This document shows, in pieces, positions 24,425 through 35,204 of a DNA stretch of 64,000 nt (within the stretch, counting starts at the first letter, position 1; each line of letters begins with the position of its first letter). The DNA comes from Russula earlei (Eukaryota > Basidiomycota > Agaricomycetes > Russulales > Russulaceae): NCBI GenBank assembly GCA_025769875.1, contig JAGFNK010000006.1, positions 248,001 through 312,000 of the forward strand. The letters are read 5' to 3'. A program made the translations under genes and the position numbers. The notes under the pieces were generated by a model. That model made no database searches and was not told the origin of the DNA. It worked only from the letters and a program-made list of their open reading frames with translations.

Positions 24425-26128
24425 ATGATGCACGCACTGCCACGGTGCACACGTCTCGGATGGCAACAGATGTGGATACAGCGCGCCCCTCGCCTTCTTC
24501 CACAGCTTATCCGTCAATTCGCTTCTCTTCTGCACGCTCCAAGACTTTCTTCCGACGGATCTGCCTCGAATAAACCACAAAAGTCAAGGATATATAGGAT
24601 AATCACACCTACTCGATGTCTATTGAAGCAGGAGAAAAACGACGAGGCTGTAAAATTTTTCAAACGTCACGTCTCTTTCATCCCTTCAGAGGATTACACC
24701 ACTCAATTGGGAGTGTACGAGCGAGGTATTTCCGCGTTTATCAAACACAAACGTTTCAATGATGCCCTCGAGCTTTACCGGCAAATGGTTGCCGACGGGA
24801 TTTTTGCATCCAGCGGGATCCGCGCCAAGATGCTTGTCTGTTCGAGCATCAACAATGCGCCTCATGAACAAGAAGAGCTCGAATCACTTTTCGACAAACT
24901 CTCCGACATCCTTACCGTCCGCACGTATTCGGAGCGTAGTCTTCGCCAACTTCTTCCAGTAATGGAAAACCACCCCCTCATTGATTCGTACTTCGTCAGC
25001 AGATTGGTCGATCGCTTTGTCGACTCAAGACCATCAGGGTACGAACTGGGGCTGGAGACTGTTAACAAACTTATCCGATTCTATGTCCACATCGGGAGCA
25101 TAGATACCGCAGAACGTCTGGTTTTGTCGCAACGAGACTCATCTCACCGGCAGAATCCAGGGCCATATACAACACTAATAAGCGAATGCACGAAGAGAGA
25201 CTCCCTGCTCTCTCAACGCCTAGACTCTCTACTCGTCAATATGAAGCAATCGCAGGTTCTGGTCGACCTTCTCCTCCTCAACGCACTTGTCCGATGGTCC
25301 GTACGGACAAAAGACTTGCACCGAGCATTTGCCCTCTACCAAATGATTCTACTACAAGATACCTCCGACATGATTCCAGATACATTTGCCTTCGGCAGTC
25401 TATTTAACGCGCTGCAGTACATACGGGATCTCCGAAACGCAAGCATTCGCCAAGGACGCTTACTGCCGGACTTTCCGACGCTACGCCAACTATTCCGTCA
25501 GATGCTCGATTGCTACGTGCTCGCCGCCAAAGTGGCCGATCCGCGCCCCGTCGTGCGCGTCTCGACCTTGAACGTCGCGCTCAGACAGTTCATGCGCACC
25601 AAGGACCACCCCGCCGCCTTCGTCGCCTTGCGCGTGTTCCCCAAGCTGGGCCTCACGCCCGACGCGCGGACCTACCGCTTGGTTTTCGCCGCCCTCCTCG
25701 CGAACCTCAGGTCCCGCCTCAAGCGAGCACGCCTCGGCCACCAGCGCGACGCCCTCTGGGTGGATCACTTCTTTGGTGTCCCCGGGACGGCCGCGGACAT
25801 GCGGCCCGAGGACGTCGGCGCCGACGTCGCCTTGGCGTTGCGAGAGTTCGCGGTCGCGGACGGCGCCTTTCGCGCCCCGCCGCTGGACGACATTATGAGC
25901 GAGAGAAGGCGGGGAGGGGGGGGCGAGGTCGAGGTCGAGTGGGGCGCCAAGCCGCTTGAGCGGCTGGTGGGCAAGGCGATCTTGGCCGACATGGGCATGG
26001 GGTCGAGGATGGCGAGCGAGGGATGGGTGGAGCGCGCCCTTCGGGCAAAGACGTCGCCGTATTTTTACGAGATGGTGCCGGACAGGCTGTTGAGGGGAAG
26101 GCGATTGCGGAGGGCCACTCGTGGTTGA
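24425..26128 (+). CDS. Pentatricopeptide-repeat protein, probably mitochondrial
   Basis: Single-exon protein of 567 residues. The first 40 residues are rich in Arg and lack acids (RLGWQQMWIQRAPRLLPQLI), which fits a mitochondrial targeting peptide. Helix-pair PPR-like repeats follow, for example YERGISAFIKHKRFNDALEL with YRQMVADGIF, TVNKLIRFYVHIGSIDTAERL, LLNALVRWSVRTKDLHRAF with LYQMI, and LNVALRQFMRTKDHPAAF with PDARTYRLVFAALL. The fungal roles of such proteins are processing, stability or translation of mitochondrial RNAs; the target is unknown. The 3' third (from about 25545) is much richer in GC, with C or G in most third positions, than the 5' two thirds. An in-frame Met at 24428 is equally possible as start. 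Confidence 0.8.
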   Translation: MMHALPRCTRLGWQQMWIQRAPRLLPQLIRQFASLLHAPRLSSDGSASNKPQKSRIYRIITPTRCLLKQEKNDEAVKFFKRHVSFIPSEDYTTQLGVYERGISAFIKHKRFNDALELYRQMVADGIFASSGIRAKMLVCSSINNAPHEQEELESLFDKLSDILTVRTYSERSLRQLLPVMENHPLIDSYFVSRLVDRFVDSRPSGYELGLETVNKLIRFYVHIGSIDTAERLVLSQRDSSHRQNPGPYTTLISECTKRDSLLSQRLDSLLVNMKQSQVLVDLLLLNALVRWSVRTKDLHRAFALYQMILLQDTSDMIPDTFAFGSLFNALQYIRDLRNASIRQGRLLPDFPTLRQLFRQMLDCYVLAAKVADPRPVVRVSTLNVALRQFMRTKDHPAAFVALRVFPKLGLTPDARTYRLVFAALLANLRSRLKRARLGHQRDALWVDHFFGVPGTAADMRPEDVGADVALALREFAVADGAFRAPPLDDIMSERRRGGGGEVEVEWGAKPLERLVGKAILADMGMGSRMASEGWVERALRAKTSPYFYEMVPDRLLRGRRLRRATRG

Positions 26129-26175
26129 GCCACGGATGCCGTTTGAGCATCTTTTTTTCGACCAGACCTCACATA

Positions 26176-26940
26176 CTGTGTCAGACAGCTTAAGTAAGCT
26201 ACCTAGTCGACAGAAAGACGAACGAACGACAAAGATCGGTCAAATCGGCATCAGCTGATCACGTGTGTTCCTTATCCCTTTCCACAACGCCGCTACAACC
26301 GCAAGGTGTTTGTTTAAACACATCTTGATCCATGCCTCCCAATTTGAAGCGAAAGCAGATGGACAATGCGTATGAGGACCGCATTCAAGCAGCAATCACT
26401 GAGTGGCAGGGGGGCCTTTTCAAAAGTAGACGAGCAGCTGCGATTGCCCAAGACCTGCCTTCTGACGAGGTTGAAGACGCGATCCCTCTCAAGGACACGG
26501 ACTCTGATGACTTTGACTATGAGCCACCGCAAGGCCATGTTCCGGACTCACGACAACCATTTCCGACCCCTGCCGTCCCTGCCTCGAGTGTTCATATCTC
26601 GCCTGACTCACCCCCTCTGTCCTCGTGTTTCGCACACATCGAACGTGTGTCCGTTACACAAGATGTGTCGCCAGCCGATGACATGTGTGTCAACTCCGAC
26701 TCCTCCCCGCTTCCCAGCGATTTTACTCGCTCTCGCAACGCGAGTTCTTCCTCTGCAATGTCTATCTCTATCGCTCTTGATCCCATCCACGCGCCAATCC
26801 CCAACTCATTGCAGGAGAAGAATTCGGAGATCTCCCGACTCCGGATGACAGTGGAACTACTAGAAAGGGAGCTTGCTCTAGCCAGGGCAGAGAGCGCCTC
26901 CAAAAAAGCCCACTGAGTACGTGCATCATCACACCATATA
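26176..26940 (+). mobile_element. Internally deleted derivative of the pogo-like transposon
   Basis: Related to the element at 48282-51108. The left end (26176 on, after a TA) is a shortened version of its inverted repeat, with CAGACAGCTTAAGTAAGCTA preserved. The 5' untranslated region (cagctgatcacgtg...ttccttatccct...gccgctaca) and the ATG context match the full copy. About 1.2 kb covering the intron and the whole DDE domain is missing, equivalent to roughly 48741-49944 in the full copy. I could not find the right inverted repeat, so the right edge is only approximate. Confidence 0.7.
26332..26916 (+). CDS. DDE-less transposase-derived ORF of 194 residues
   Basis: Starts MPPNLKRKQMDNAYEDRIQA and continues with the first part of a psq/HTH-like DNA-binding region (ITEWQGGLFKSRRAAAIAQ). 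It then jumps in frame to the acidic C-terminal region of the transposase (SDEVEDAIPL...DFDYEPPQGH) and ends in a leucine-heptad helix, SRLRMTVELLERELALARAE, with stop at 26914-26916. The whole catalytic domain is absent. The frame is open at both sites where the full-length copy has TGA (here CGA, Arg). Whether it is expressed is unknown; it may be a chance remnant or a small regulator of the family. Confidence 0.5.
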   Translation: MPPNLKRKQMDNAYEDRIQAAITEWQGGLFKSRRAAAIAQDLPSDEVEDAIPLKDTDSDDFDYEPPQGHVPDSRQPFPTPAVPASSVHISPDSPPLSSCFAHIERVSVTQDVSPADDMCVNSDSSPLPSDFTRSRNASSSSAMSISIALDPIHAPIPNSLQEKNSEISRLRMTVELLERELALARAESASKKAH

Positions 26941-27321
26941 ACAGATTCGTTTTGACTAAAGCATCATACAGATCTCACCGACTGGATATGATAGCTTCGC
27001 ACGTGGCCCCTTCCTCTTGTTCCACGAGAGGCGGGCTGGTTCTGACAGAAGGGGTAGGGTTTGAAACTTGCTCTCTAAGAATCTTCATCGGCTCCGTCTC
27101 TACGCGCGGTCATTCACACAGCGATGCAGCAGGCAGAGGACGATCAGTCACGGATTGGGGATACAACAAATATATAATCCAGAATCTAACAAAAACAAAC
27201 AAACAATAGAACAAGTACACTACCTAGTGAATTCTCTCATCCTTGGTCACTTCCACCAAGGCCATCCGCTAGAGAAGACGAAGACTCATACACAACTACG
27301 AGCTCGCAATCAGGAGTCGCA

Positions 27322-28940
27322 TCAGCGGGTGAAATTGGTCCACCCACCAGAATGCTGTATTGGCACATGATTCGTTTCGCCAGGCTGACCTGGGCCGGAA
27401 GCTGGGGCCATAGTTGCACCCAGACTGCCGTGCTGCTGGCGATGCTCAGGCTGCTCCTCCCGAGTCGGCGGTACCAGGGAGCCCATGATGGGTTCTGCCG
27501 TGGCCTCACCCTCGTCCCTTCGCAAGGGCAGGCGCTGCAGCGGCACTTGTATCACACCCTGCATGTGCCCCACCTTCGACTCGTCAGGAGCAGTCTGCAA
27601 ACCCAGTCCGGACGCGCGGCCCTCGGCGCGCCGTACAAATTCGCCCCACATTGCACGCTCGTCACGACCGAGTTTGATGAACGCTGTACGCATGTCTTCG
27701 TCTGCACGGCGCCACACAGCGCGATGCCTACACACGGTGCTCTTGACGTAGCGGCAGCCAAAGACACGCTCGAAAGCCGCGCGTTGTGTCAGAGTAGGTT
27801 GCGTATTTGCAAGCGCATCCATTTGGTCAAATCCGAGAGAAACCTCTTGAACGCTGTAGTCATTCGGCCATCGCTTCAGGGGCGGGTGAGGGTGACGAGG
27901 AATAGGGGCCTTCGGAGGAGCAGGCGGTGAAGGTCTTGGTGGAAGTGAGGGGGCACTACCGTTTCTTGTGGGTATAGGCTCCGATGTCGCGCTTGGATAG
28001 AGGTCGAGCTGCTGACCATACACGAATGACTGTTTTGGCACCGCGGTGGAAATAGCGGGGGGAGAAGACGTCGTCTGGACCTGGGACTGCGAACTCGATG
28101 CGTGGATTGGCACAGGCTGGCCCTGTGCATGTTTTGGTGTAGACAAAGTCTGGGGGAAAGTCTGTGGCTGTGCGACGGGTATCCCAAACTGGTGCAGTTG
28201 GTGTGTTTGTAATGGTTGTTGAGGTGTCCCTGCGACTGTTCCCTGATGATACATTCCATCTGTAATATAGTACTTGTTTGGAGGAGTAGATTCAGGAGTC
28301 ATGTCAGGCGCCCGTCGCTTGATCGGCCCAGTGGGCGTCTGAGGCGGAAAAGGGTGTTTTCCGTTCTGCTCCACCCGTGGTTGCGCAGCAATCTCTTCCT
28401 GGAGGCCGGGGCATTCCTCCTCAGCGAGATCTTCAAGTAGACTCTTGCGGAGCTTGTACAGAACGCGCTGTTCTGAGACGACCAATCGGACCGTTTCAAT
28501 CATATGTTGCTCCCATTGGGCAGTGGCGGCGTTGTAGGCGTCAATGAAAGAATTTTGAGTTAGTGAGAGGGATGAGAGAATGGAAGGAAATTGGGAGAGT
28601 TGGAGAAATGGAAATGTGGGTAGAGGGTGCAAAAGACGAAGAGGAGTAGTATGGGCCTATTTGGGGTCATAAAGTGAGCGGAATTGGAGGGCCGAGGACA
28701 CACTGACGCGCTAACCTTGTACCAGATGACAAGCATGACGGAACGTTTGTAGAGCTCCTCGCTTTGATTGGGCCCTGCAGCCTGCGAGTGTGTTGGATTT
28801 CCATTCAAGGTATGGGTGGAATCGTTTATGTAGACGGAACTCTGGGGGTAGTATGGATGCATGAGGGCCAAAAAAAGATGAATCGGAGGGATACGAACGG
28901 AAGGAGGAGCGGCCTGGACGAGAGCATGGGGCTGTTCCAT
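27322..28940 (-). CDS. Uncharacterised Pro/Gln-rich protein with helical ends
   Basis: No family recognised. Exon 1 (start 28938-28940) begins MEQPHALVQAAPPSVRIPPI and ends in a helix, LYKRSVMLVIWYK; exon 2 resumes AHTTPLRLLHPLPTFPF. It then has a predicted coiled helix (FIDAYNAATAQWEQHMIETV and RVLYKLRKSLLEDLAEEE), a long Pro/Gln/Ser-rich disordered region, and a compact basic/aromatic segment (RAAFERVFGCRYVKSTVCRH, then WRRADEDMRTAFIKLG and AMWGEFVRRAEGRA) that could be a small helical DNA- or protein-binding domain. The look is of a transcription-related protein, but this is inference. Divergent from RQC1 over 470 bases. Confidence 0.6.
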
Positions 28941-29410
28941 AATGTGGAATAGGGAGTCTAATAAAAGAGAATGGGACGAGCATGTTGAGTGACGGTTGAT
29001 AGGATTGAAGAGAGGCGGGTGTAGGTGAGTAAAGGAAGAGAGATGACTAGGGACTCACCAAGGTCTCTCAGAGGGGAGGGCTTGGGACCAACGGGACAGC
29101 CGGACAAACGTGAAACGCGTGGCTGTGACACTCATGGACCCCTGCTGATTCAGCTATCTGGTCCGTTCTCGGGTGCGCGATGGCTGTCTTGGACTTGATG
29201 GGTGCCATCAACAGGTCCTCTTATCATCAGACTTGTCATTTTTACAGCAAGGAATACTTATTTACGTCGAACCCGCAGTGGCATCAAGATTGCATAGGTG
29301 CATTTATTCACTCTATTTCCCCATTCCCCACGTGATGGCAATGTGATAATGGAGTAACCTTAACCATAAATTGGGAGCGGCCTCTTTCCCGTCCTCATTG
29401 CTTAACTTTA
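28941..29410. promoter_or_regulatory. Divergent intergenic region, unknown gene / RQC1
   Basis: 470 bases between divergent start codons. No TATA box at a usual position. Nothing else recognised; assigned as a shared promoter from position alone. Confidence 0.3.
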
Positions 29411-32400
29411 ATGCCAGCGAGACTCAGTAAGCGACAGCAAAGGGAGCTTGAAGAGCTCACGCACGTCGATGAGATTGAAAAAGCGGACAAATATTTCGGA
29501 GGTGAAGAAGCGCGGTTTGCCTCTGTACGAAATCAGAGTGCATTTGCTGCAGTGGGTTAGGTTGTTCTACTCGAGATCGCTGAGCGATTTACAATCGATC
29601 AAAGCTTCTGAATGAAGATGATGGAAGCTCAGAAGGTGACTTGGCTTCCGAAGGGCCCACGACGCTATTGAAAGCGAAGAAGGCGAGTCTTGGTCATAGA
29701 TTGTACTATAGCAGGTCTGATATGTGACTTAGAAACCCAGGAAGAAAAAGAAAAAGGGAAATTCTGCTCCAACAGATGGCGTCTCTCCTGTTCGTGAAGG
29801 TGTCCAAGAAGGGAACAAACTGACCGAATCACACACAACGATCGCAAAGGCGGGACCCGACCCAGTGATCCAACCTCCTTCATCGTCACCAAGTAGTGCG
29901 TCGAAAAAGGAGTGGAAGGCGTTGAAGAAGCAGAAATCAAAAGCAAAAAGGGAAGAGATTGACGATTTTGACAGAGCGCTGGATGAAGTATCGATGAAGT
30001 GAGTAACCTGGAACAATCGTTTTTCCTCCGGTGTTGATAACCGTGCGCTTGGCATAAGATACCGCGATACATCTCTCGCGGGTCCTGCGACTCTGAAAGG
30101 GAATGACCTCCCCTCACGCTCGCTTCAGGACGAGTGTTTTAAGCTACTGTCCGTTTCGCTATCGCATCTCAACCCCGACGCCGAGATGCGCCGGTTCTTC
30201 GGCGCAAAAGTTATCTCTACCTCCAGAAACGAACCAGGGTCTTCTTCCAGGGCCCGACAGCAACCGACAACCCAACGTTCCAATCTTACACGACCCCGGT
30301 CAAACTGGGGGCAAGCCAAACTTCGTGAAGGGCTCACCCTGCGACCGCTGACAAATGATGAAGCTGCTGCCAAGGTATCGCTCGCTCCTTGGGAAAACAG
30401 TGAGGAGAAGTACTGGACGGCTGAGTACAGCAAAAAGTACAAGGGAGCAACCCGTGCATTCATGCAGACTGTCCTCTCCGGAGGTGTGCTATTCTCCGCT
30501 CCAATCAAGATGGCCCTTTCATTCTGAGTGCCTTTTCCTTAAGATCCTGAAGGATTCTATGCTATCTTGCGACACTTGCCATGGCATGCTGATACGATTC
30601 TCCAGCTTGCGGAGCTTTTCAGTCACCGTGAAGGTAGGCCTTTCCCCCTCATTATTAGATTTGATATCAATCTTTCTCAGAGCACAGCCAGGCGGCCGAC
30701 TTTATAGAGCGCGCGCTATTTACATATGAGCGTGCTTTCGTAGGAGCGTTCACATTCACAAACGGACTGAACCGCCTCAATTTTGATCGAGTGGAAAACA
30801 GGCCATTTTTTCTTGCACTACATAGACAGGTCATGTGCGTTGGTTTTACTCGGTATCCTATGTACATTTTCTCATTGCCTTGTTCAAGTGACTTGCAGAG
30901 GCGTGGCATTTACCGCACTGCATTTGAATTTGCAAGGCTCCTCTTGTCACTGGATCCGTGGTCGGATCCGCACGGGGCTTGCTTTCATCTGGATTTCTTG
31001 GCTATCAAAAGCGGCATGCATTCCTGGCTTTTGTCGTTTTCCGATATTTTCTCTTCGGTTGTTTCCAAGACACCATATCCTTCCCGTGAGCTTGAAGAGC
31101 CTCGGTCAGACTGCTTCCCGGTTCGTGCCTTGCCTGGGTGGGCGTACGCACGGGCGCTTGCTTTCAGGGCTGAAGGTGATAGCCACGATTCTCAGGTGCG
31201 GCCAAATGTATCGTTAGACATTCACTTTTCATAAATTGATTGAAACCCGATTAAGAGCACAGAGGCATTGAGACAGGCAGTACTCGAGTTTCCATCTGTG
31301 GTACCACTTTTGGTAGACAAAGCTGAAATTGCGCTTTCTGCCGAGATTACAAGCCATCCAGCTTTTAGGATTTTCACTCAACACGGGTGCGCCAATTCTT
31401 CTTAAGAAGTCGTAAATATTCTGATTCATCCTTAAGCAACAATGATTCTGTCGAGGAATCCTTACTTCATCTATTATCACGTATGTACGCCCAGCGATCT
31501 CACGCTCTCTGGAAGGATCCGATCAAGTCGTCTTGGTTCGCCGAGACTGTCACAGGGTTGGTTAGGACTGGTCAACTTCCGCCCAAGGCCACCGCTACAG
31601 CGGGGTTCGCTCGTCTGCAAAATCTTGTCCACCGCAGTGAAGAGTTCGCTTTATCCGTCTACAGACACGTGGTCGTTCTTGGGTCGTCGGCCCAAAGTTT
31701 GTTGCCATTCATCCCAGCGCATGTCATCAACAATAACAGTCTGGCATGCGACCCGCTTCCACCGCGATATGCTAAGAGCCAATACAACGATGAATTTTTC
31801 CGCGGAGCTGAGGATGCATTTGCCGACTCCTCTTATCTCCATAGAAGTGCGGCACAGACGCAGCGCGTGCTTGAGCGGTTGATCCCAGATCCTGTGTTCC
31901 GGCGGCAGTTACAAGTAAGCCTGCAGCCTCATCGACACTGTGCCCCCTGTTAAGTAAATCACAGGATTTTTTTGCGGCACATCCACGCCTTAGGGAGCAA
32001 TTCCCTGGGGGAGTTGTCCAGTTCGCGCAACTTGCAGGACATTTGCCCGAGGATGTGTTGCAGGATATCATGGTGCATGCACAGATATTGGAAGAAGCGG
32101 TAGCACAAGGTGCTCTCCCTCACGGGGAAATGCCCTGGAGGATTGCCCGGAGACAACTTCGTGCAATTGGACTTTGTTGCGGAAGCTGATGTTGAGGTGG
32201 AGGATCCTAGAGCGGTTGGTGTGGGAGAAGGAACACCCGATGTGGATGAGGCACCACCTATTCTGGAGGAGGATGAAGGAGACGAAGAGGAAGACGAAGG
32301 TTTCGAAGAGGTCTGTATTCCTTCACTGCTACTGCTGTCATGCGGGCTGATCTGCGCCAGATTGCACCCCTGCCTATCCGTGTCTTGCGTAATTTGGTTG

Positions 32401-32489
32401 GCCGTTTTTGGGGTGGTTTCAATGCCGAAGAGGAAGGCTCGTCAGAGAATGGATCACAAAGAGAATCTGATCTGGATGGCGTGGACTAG
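29411..32489 (+). CDS. RQC1: Ribosome quality control complex subunit, TCF25/Rqc1 family
   Basis: Conserved member of the RQC complex that acts with Ltn1 and Rqc2 on stalled 60S subunits to mark nascent chains for Cdc48 extraction. The start MPARLSKRQQRELEEL lies at 29411; exon 1 ends SVRNQSAFAA. Basic stretches follow (SKKKKKGNSAPTDG, KKEWKALKKQKSKAKREE), as usual for the N-terminus. The TCF25 core includes ILRHLPWHADTILQLAELFS, RALFTYERAFVGAF, RRGIYRTAFEFARLLLSLDP and LHSWLLSF-like helices. The C-terminus has an acidic tract (EEDEGDEEEDEGFEE) and ends LIAPLPIRVLRNLVGRFW-type sequence with GGFNAEEEG, stop at 32487-32489. About ten short introns. Exon limits around 30500-31450 are approximate. 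Confidence 0.85.
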
Positions 32490-32978
32490 AGTGGATGCGT
32501 TGAGAGCCAGGTTGGCTGTGCTGTGTATTCGTTATTTTCTTTTGTATTCGCTCGCGCTCATTATGATAGCTCCTAACCCGAATATGGGTTCCTAAAACGT
32601 TAATGCTAAAGGCCGCCGCTCGTTTGCCATCTCGTGGATATGATGACCTTTTCATTGGCAGGTCGGCGCTTGCAAGCCGCGAACAGTTCGCTTTCTGCGA
32701 CCCGCGATAACGGAATCCCAGTGGCACCACCCTGGTTGTACCTCTCATGTCCAATGGAGCGAGCCTCATGGGATACTTAGTGGCCTGGAAATCTTGAATC
32801 GGACCCTTCAGGAAAACCTCCCGCGCTAGCGAGAGGTAATACGAAGTAAATTAAATAAGGAGTAATAAGTGCCAAATAAGTGTCAGTAGACAACCGATCA
32901 ATCTGGGGTTGGGGGTAGATATGCGTCAATAACGAGTAAGATGGCCGATCAATCTGGGAAGGCAGGGCGGATGTACAG

Positions 32979-33049
32979 TTACACTTTTGCTGGTAGGGAA
33001 TGTGTAGTTGTAGTCTACAACTACACGTTCCCTACCAGCAAAAGTGTAA
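32979..33049. repeat. Near-perfect 35-bp inverted repeat (hairpin)
   Basis: Two 35-base arms flank a single central base (33014). The left arm starts TTACACTTTTGCTGG and the right arm is its reverse complement with one mismatch (T versus C at the middle of the arm). The transcript or single strand would fold into a long hairpin. It could be a short foldback element; no target-site duplication was evident. Confidence 0.85.
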
Positions 33050-33997
33050 GTGACTTATTCTCGTTTGATACCACCTAATGTCTGCTTAAGTTTGGTCGTA
33101 TTTCATGTCTTACTGTAATGCGCTCGCGTCCTTATCGGAAAATGCGGATTGTTAATGTCACTGATGAATGTATTTTGCTGGAGGTGTTAACTCTTTTGTA
33201 AGTAAACTTGGACACCACTTTTCGACCCATCGAGGTGCTCATGGGGTAACAACATGTGAGTGAGTGAGGTTCCAGTTACGGATGGTCGTGTTGGTAACAA
33301 CAGTGGTAAGCCTGGTTTAGTCATACACTATGGCTTTGAAAGTTGTGCTAACTAGATATGTAGCCTGCACTGGTGTCCACCAGGCCACGGACTTTTCAGC
33401 CAATGCATACCTTGATGTCTATCTTGGCCATCTTGGCCGCACTGGCTAACACTCATCTCCCCTCTTTTCCCGTCCTCACCTTGACGACTCATGGCCAAGG
33501 TTGAATCTTCTGCTGATGACAACCTTTACGACGGTGCCTCCCCATACCTTACGATGTTATGCACAGTCTATCCTCATCCGTCGGGCACTCCTTGCTGATT
33601 GCACCCAATACACCAGTAGGGGAGGAAAAAAAAAGGAGCCGAAGACATTGGGACAATCAATCGTTTTGATTCATATGATACACGTTTTTTATACGCGCGT
33701 CGGACTCGGATTAGCATGCCTGGAATCTTCTAGCCACGCTGCCACAACATGAGCAATGAATACGGATGAGTAAAACGTAGACTCCGCACCGAAACGCCGA
33801 AAATTGGCCTCTCCTACGAGTCATACAGACTAGCACATTTGGTCTACTCAGCAGTCATTGTCTAAGTTGACTATAGTGGACTTTGAAGTTATCAAGTGGT
33901 TTGTATGACACAAAAAAGCGACCAACTGAGACCTACAAGTGGATGAGCGGAAGTTGACGGCGGCGCGTGGAGAGTGGGGGATGAAAATGCCTTTGGG

Positions 33998-34402
33998 TCA
34001 TCCGATTCGGCCTCCTTCGTCATCGTTCTTGAAATCGTCGGGATCAAAGGCCATAGCGTCCGTAGGGGGGTGCTTTCCAACGACACCTCTCTTGGAGATG
34101 ATTGCGCGACGTCCTCGACACGAGCAAGCGCTTGCGCCTGCACCAGCACACTCTCCTCGCTCGATGCTTCCCATGACGCGCATGCCCATTGCTGTCCGTC
34201 GCACTTTCCTCGCCTCCGCACGTACGGCCCCTTCTTCGCTCTCTTTCATTGCGCACACGTTCGACGCCGCGTCCGCTCCACGTCTTGCCCGAGCAACGTC
34301 ATGTTCATTCTTCGGCACGACGCCGGTCGCTGATGCACAGAGTACACCTATCGCGCCGAGAACAACCTGTTGCGATATGCGGGTACTCCACAACTTTGGC
34401 AA
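33998..34402 (-). CDS. Weak candidate for a small protein
   Basis: Open frame of 134 residues starting MPKLWSTRISQQVVLGAIGV with one hydrophobic segment (VVLGAIGVLCASATGVV), then a basic and Ala-rich part, ending DPDDFKNDDEGGRIG. The start looks like a small membrane or mitochondrial protein, but the plus strand is also open for 172 codons over the same bases and the composition is GC-rich, so a shadow frame is possible. An intron after the first 55 codons cannot be excluded. No family recognised. Confidence 0.2.
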   Translation of the reverse strand: MPKLWSTRISQQVVLGAIGVLCASATGVVPKNEHDVARARRGADAASNVCAMKESEEGAVRAEARKVRRTAMGMRVMGSIERGECAGAGASACSCRGRRAIISKRGVVGKHPPTDAMAFDPDDFKNDDEGGRIG

Positions 34403-35204
34403 GCTCGCGCCACCCTCAGGTCAGGTAGTGTCGACGAGTCAGAGCGGCATCATGTAGCGGCGGCAGAGGCAGGACGACGACAATGAAGATCATAGAGGGT
34501 TAGAATATGAGTTTCCTTCTGGGCTGCACGCAAAGCGGAATAGAACAAGCAGGACGGAGAGCCAACCGCCCGCACACATGTTCCCTCTCATGGTCATTAT
34601 CAGTGCCCAACCTCCGCCTTCCCTCTCTACTCACTTCCCGCAAAGTGTGACACTACTGCTTCGATTCAAGGCCATTACCTTCCAGCTCTCTTATCCCTCT
34701 TAATCTTACTGTTTGGCGATTCGCAGTCGTTCCTGTCTTGACTTCTGTTCACCCTTGTTCGTTGACTTGATGTCTTCACCTCACAGCCTCACCAGCTACA
34801 ACAGGTCGGTTTATTAATGTAAATCGACTTGTTGTAGTCGGTTAGGCCGCGTCGAATGTTTGTAGAAGGGCATTCACCTGGGAGAAGGATAGAACTGGCA
34901 GACAAAGAAATAGGGAGATCAAGAAAAAGCAAAGGCAACAAAGGCGGGGGACAAGAGCGAGGGAGAAGCGTGTGTGCGAGGCTACGAACGAGCGAGCAAG
35001 AAGGGCTGAGGCGGCACACGAGAGCGATGGCGGCGGGAGCTCGGAAAGAAGGTGAAGAAGGTGAAGACATGTGCGCTCCGGCTTGGCGGTCCGGACCGAT
35101 CCTGCGTTCATGAGCACGTCTGCACAGGTGTTGTCGACCGCCACTAGAGCATGCAGGGAGCTCATGTCTCTTTCACAGGTCCTCAAATAAACGGTCCGCG
35201 TCCC

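Larger units (their letters stand above)
32490..35150. other. Gene-poor stretch between RQC1 and SMN
   Basis: About 2.7 kb with no convincing conserved gene. It holds a strong inverted repeat (32979-33049), two copies of CCGATCAATCTGGG (near 32894 and 32945), a weak small-gene candidate on the minus strand (33998-34402) and CT-rich sequence before SMN. A 5' exon of SMN may lie in the last 400 bases. Confidence 0.5.

Noticed and set aside
25490..26150. Minus-strand and second-frame open frames over the PPR 3' end
   Set aside because: They arise from the GC-rich codon use of the PPR gene; the sense frame continues PPR helices without break.
33939..34457. 172-codon plus-strand gene opposite the minus-strand small-protein candidate
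   Set aside because: Ala/Pro/Ser-rich with no start context or homology features; the minus strand has a better hydrophobic start, and even that is weak.
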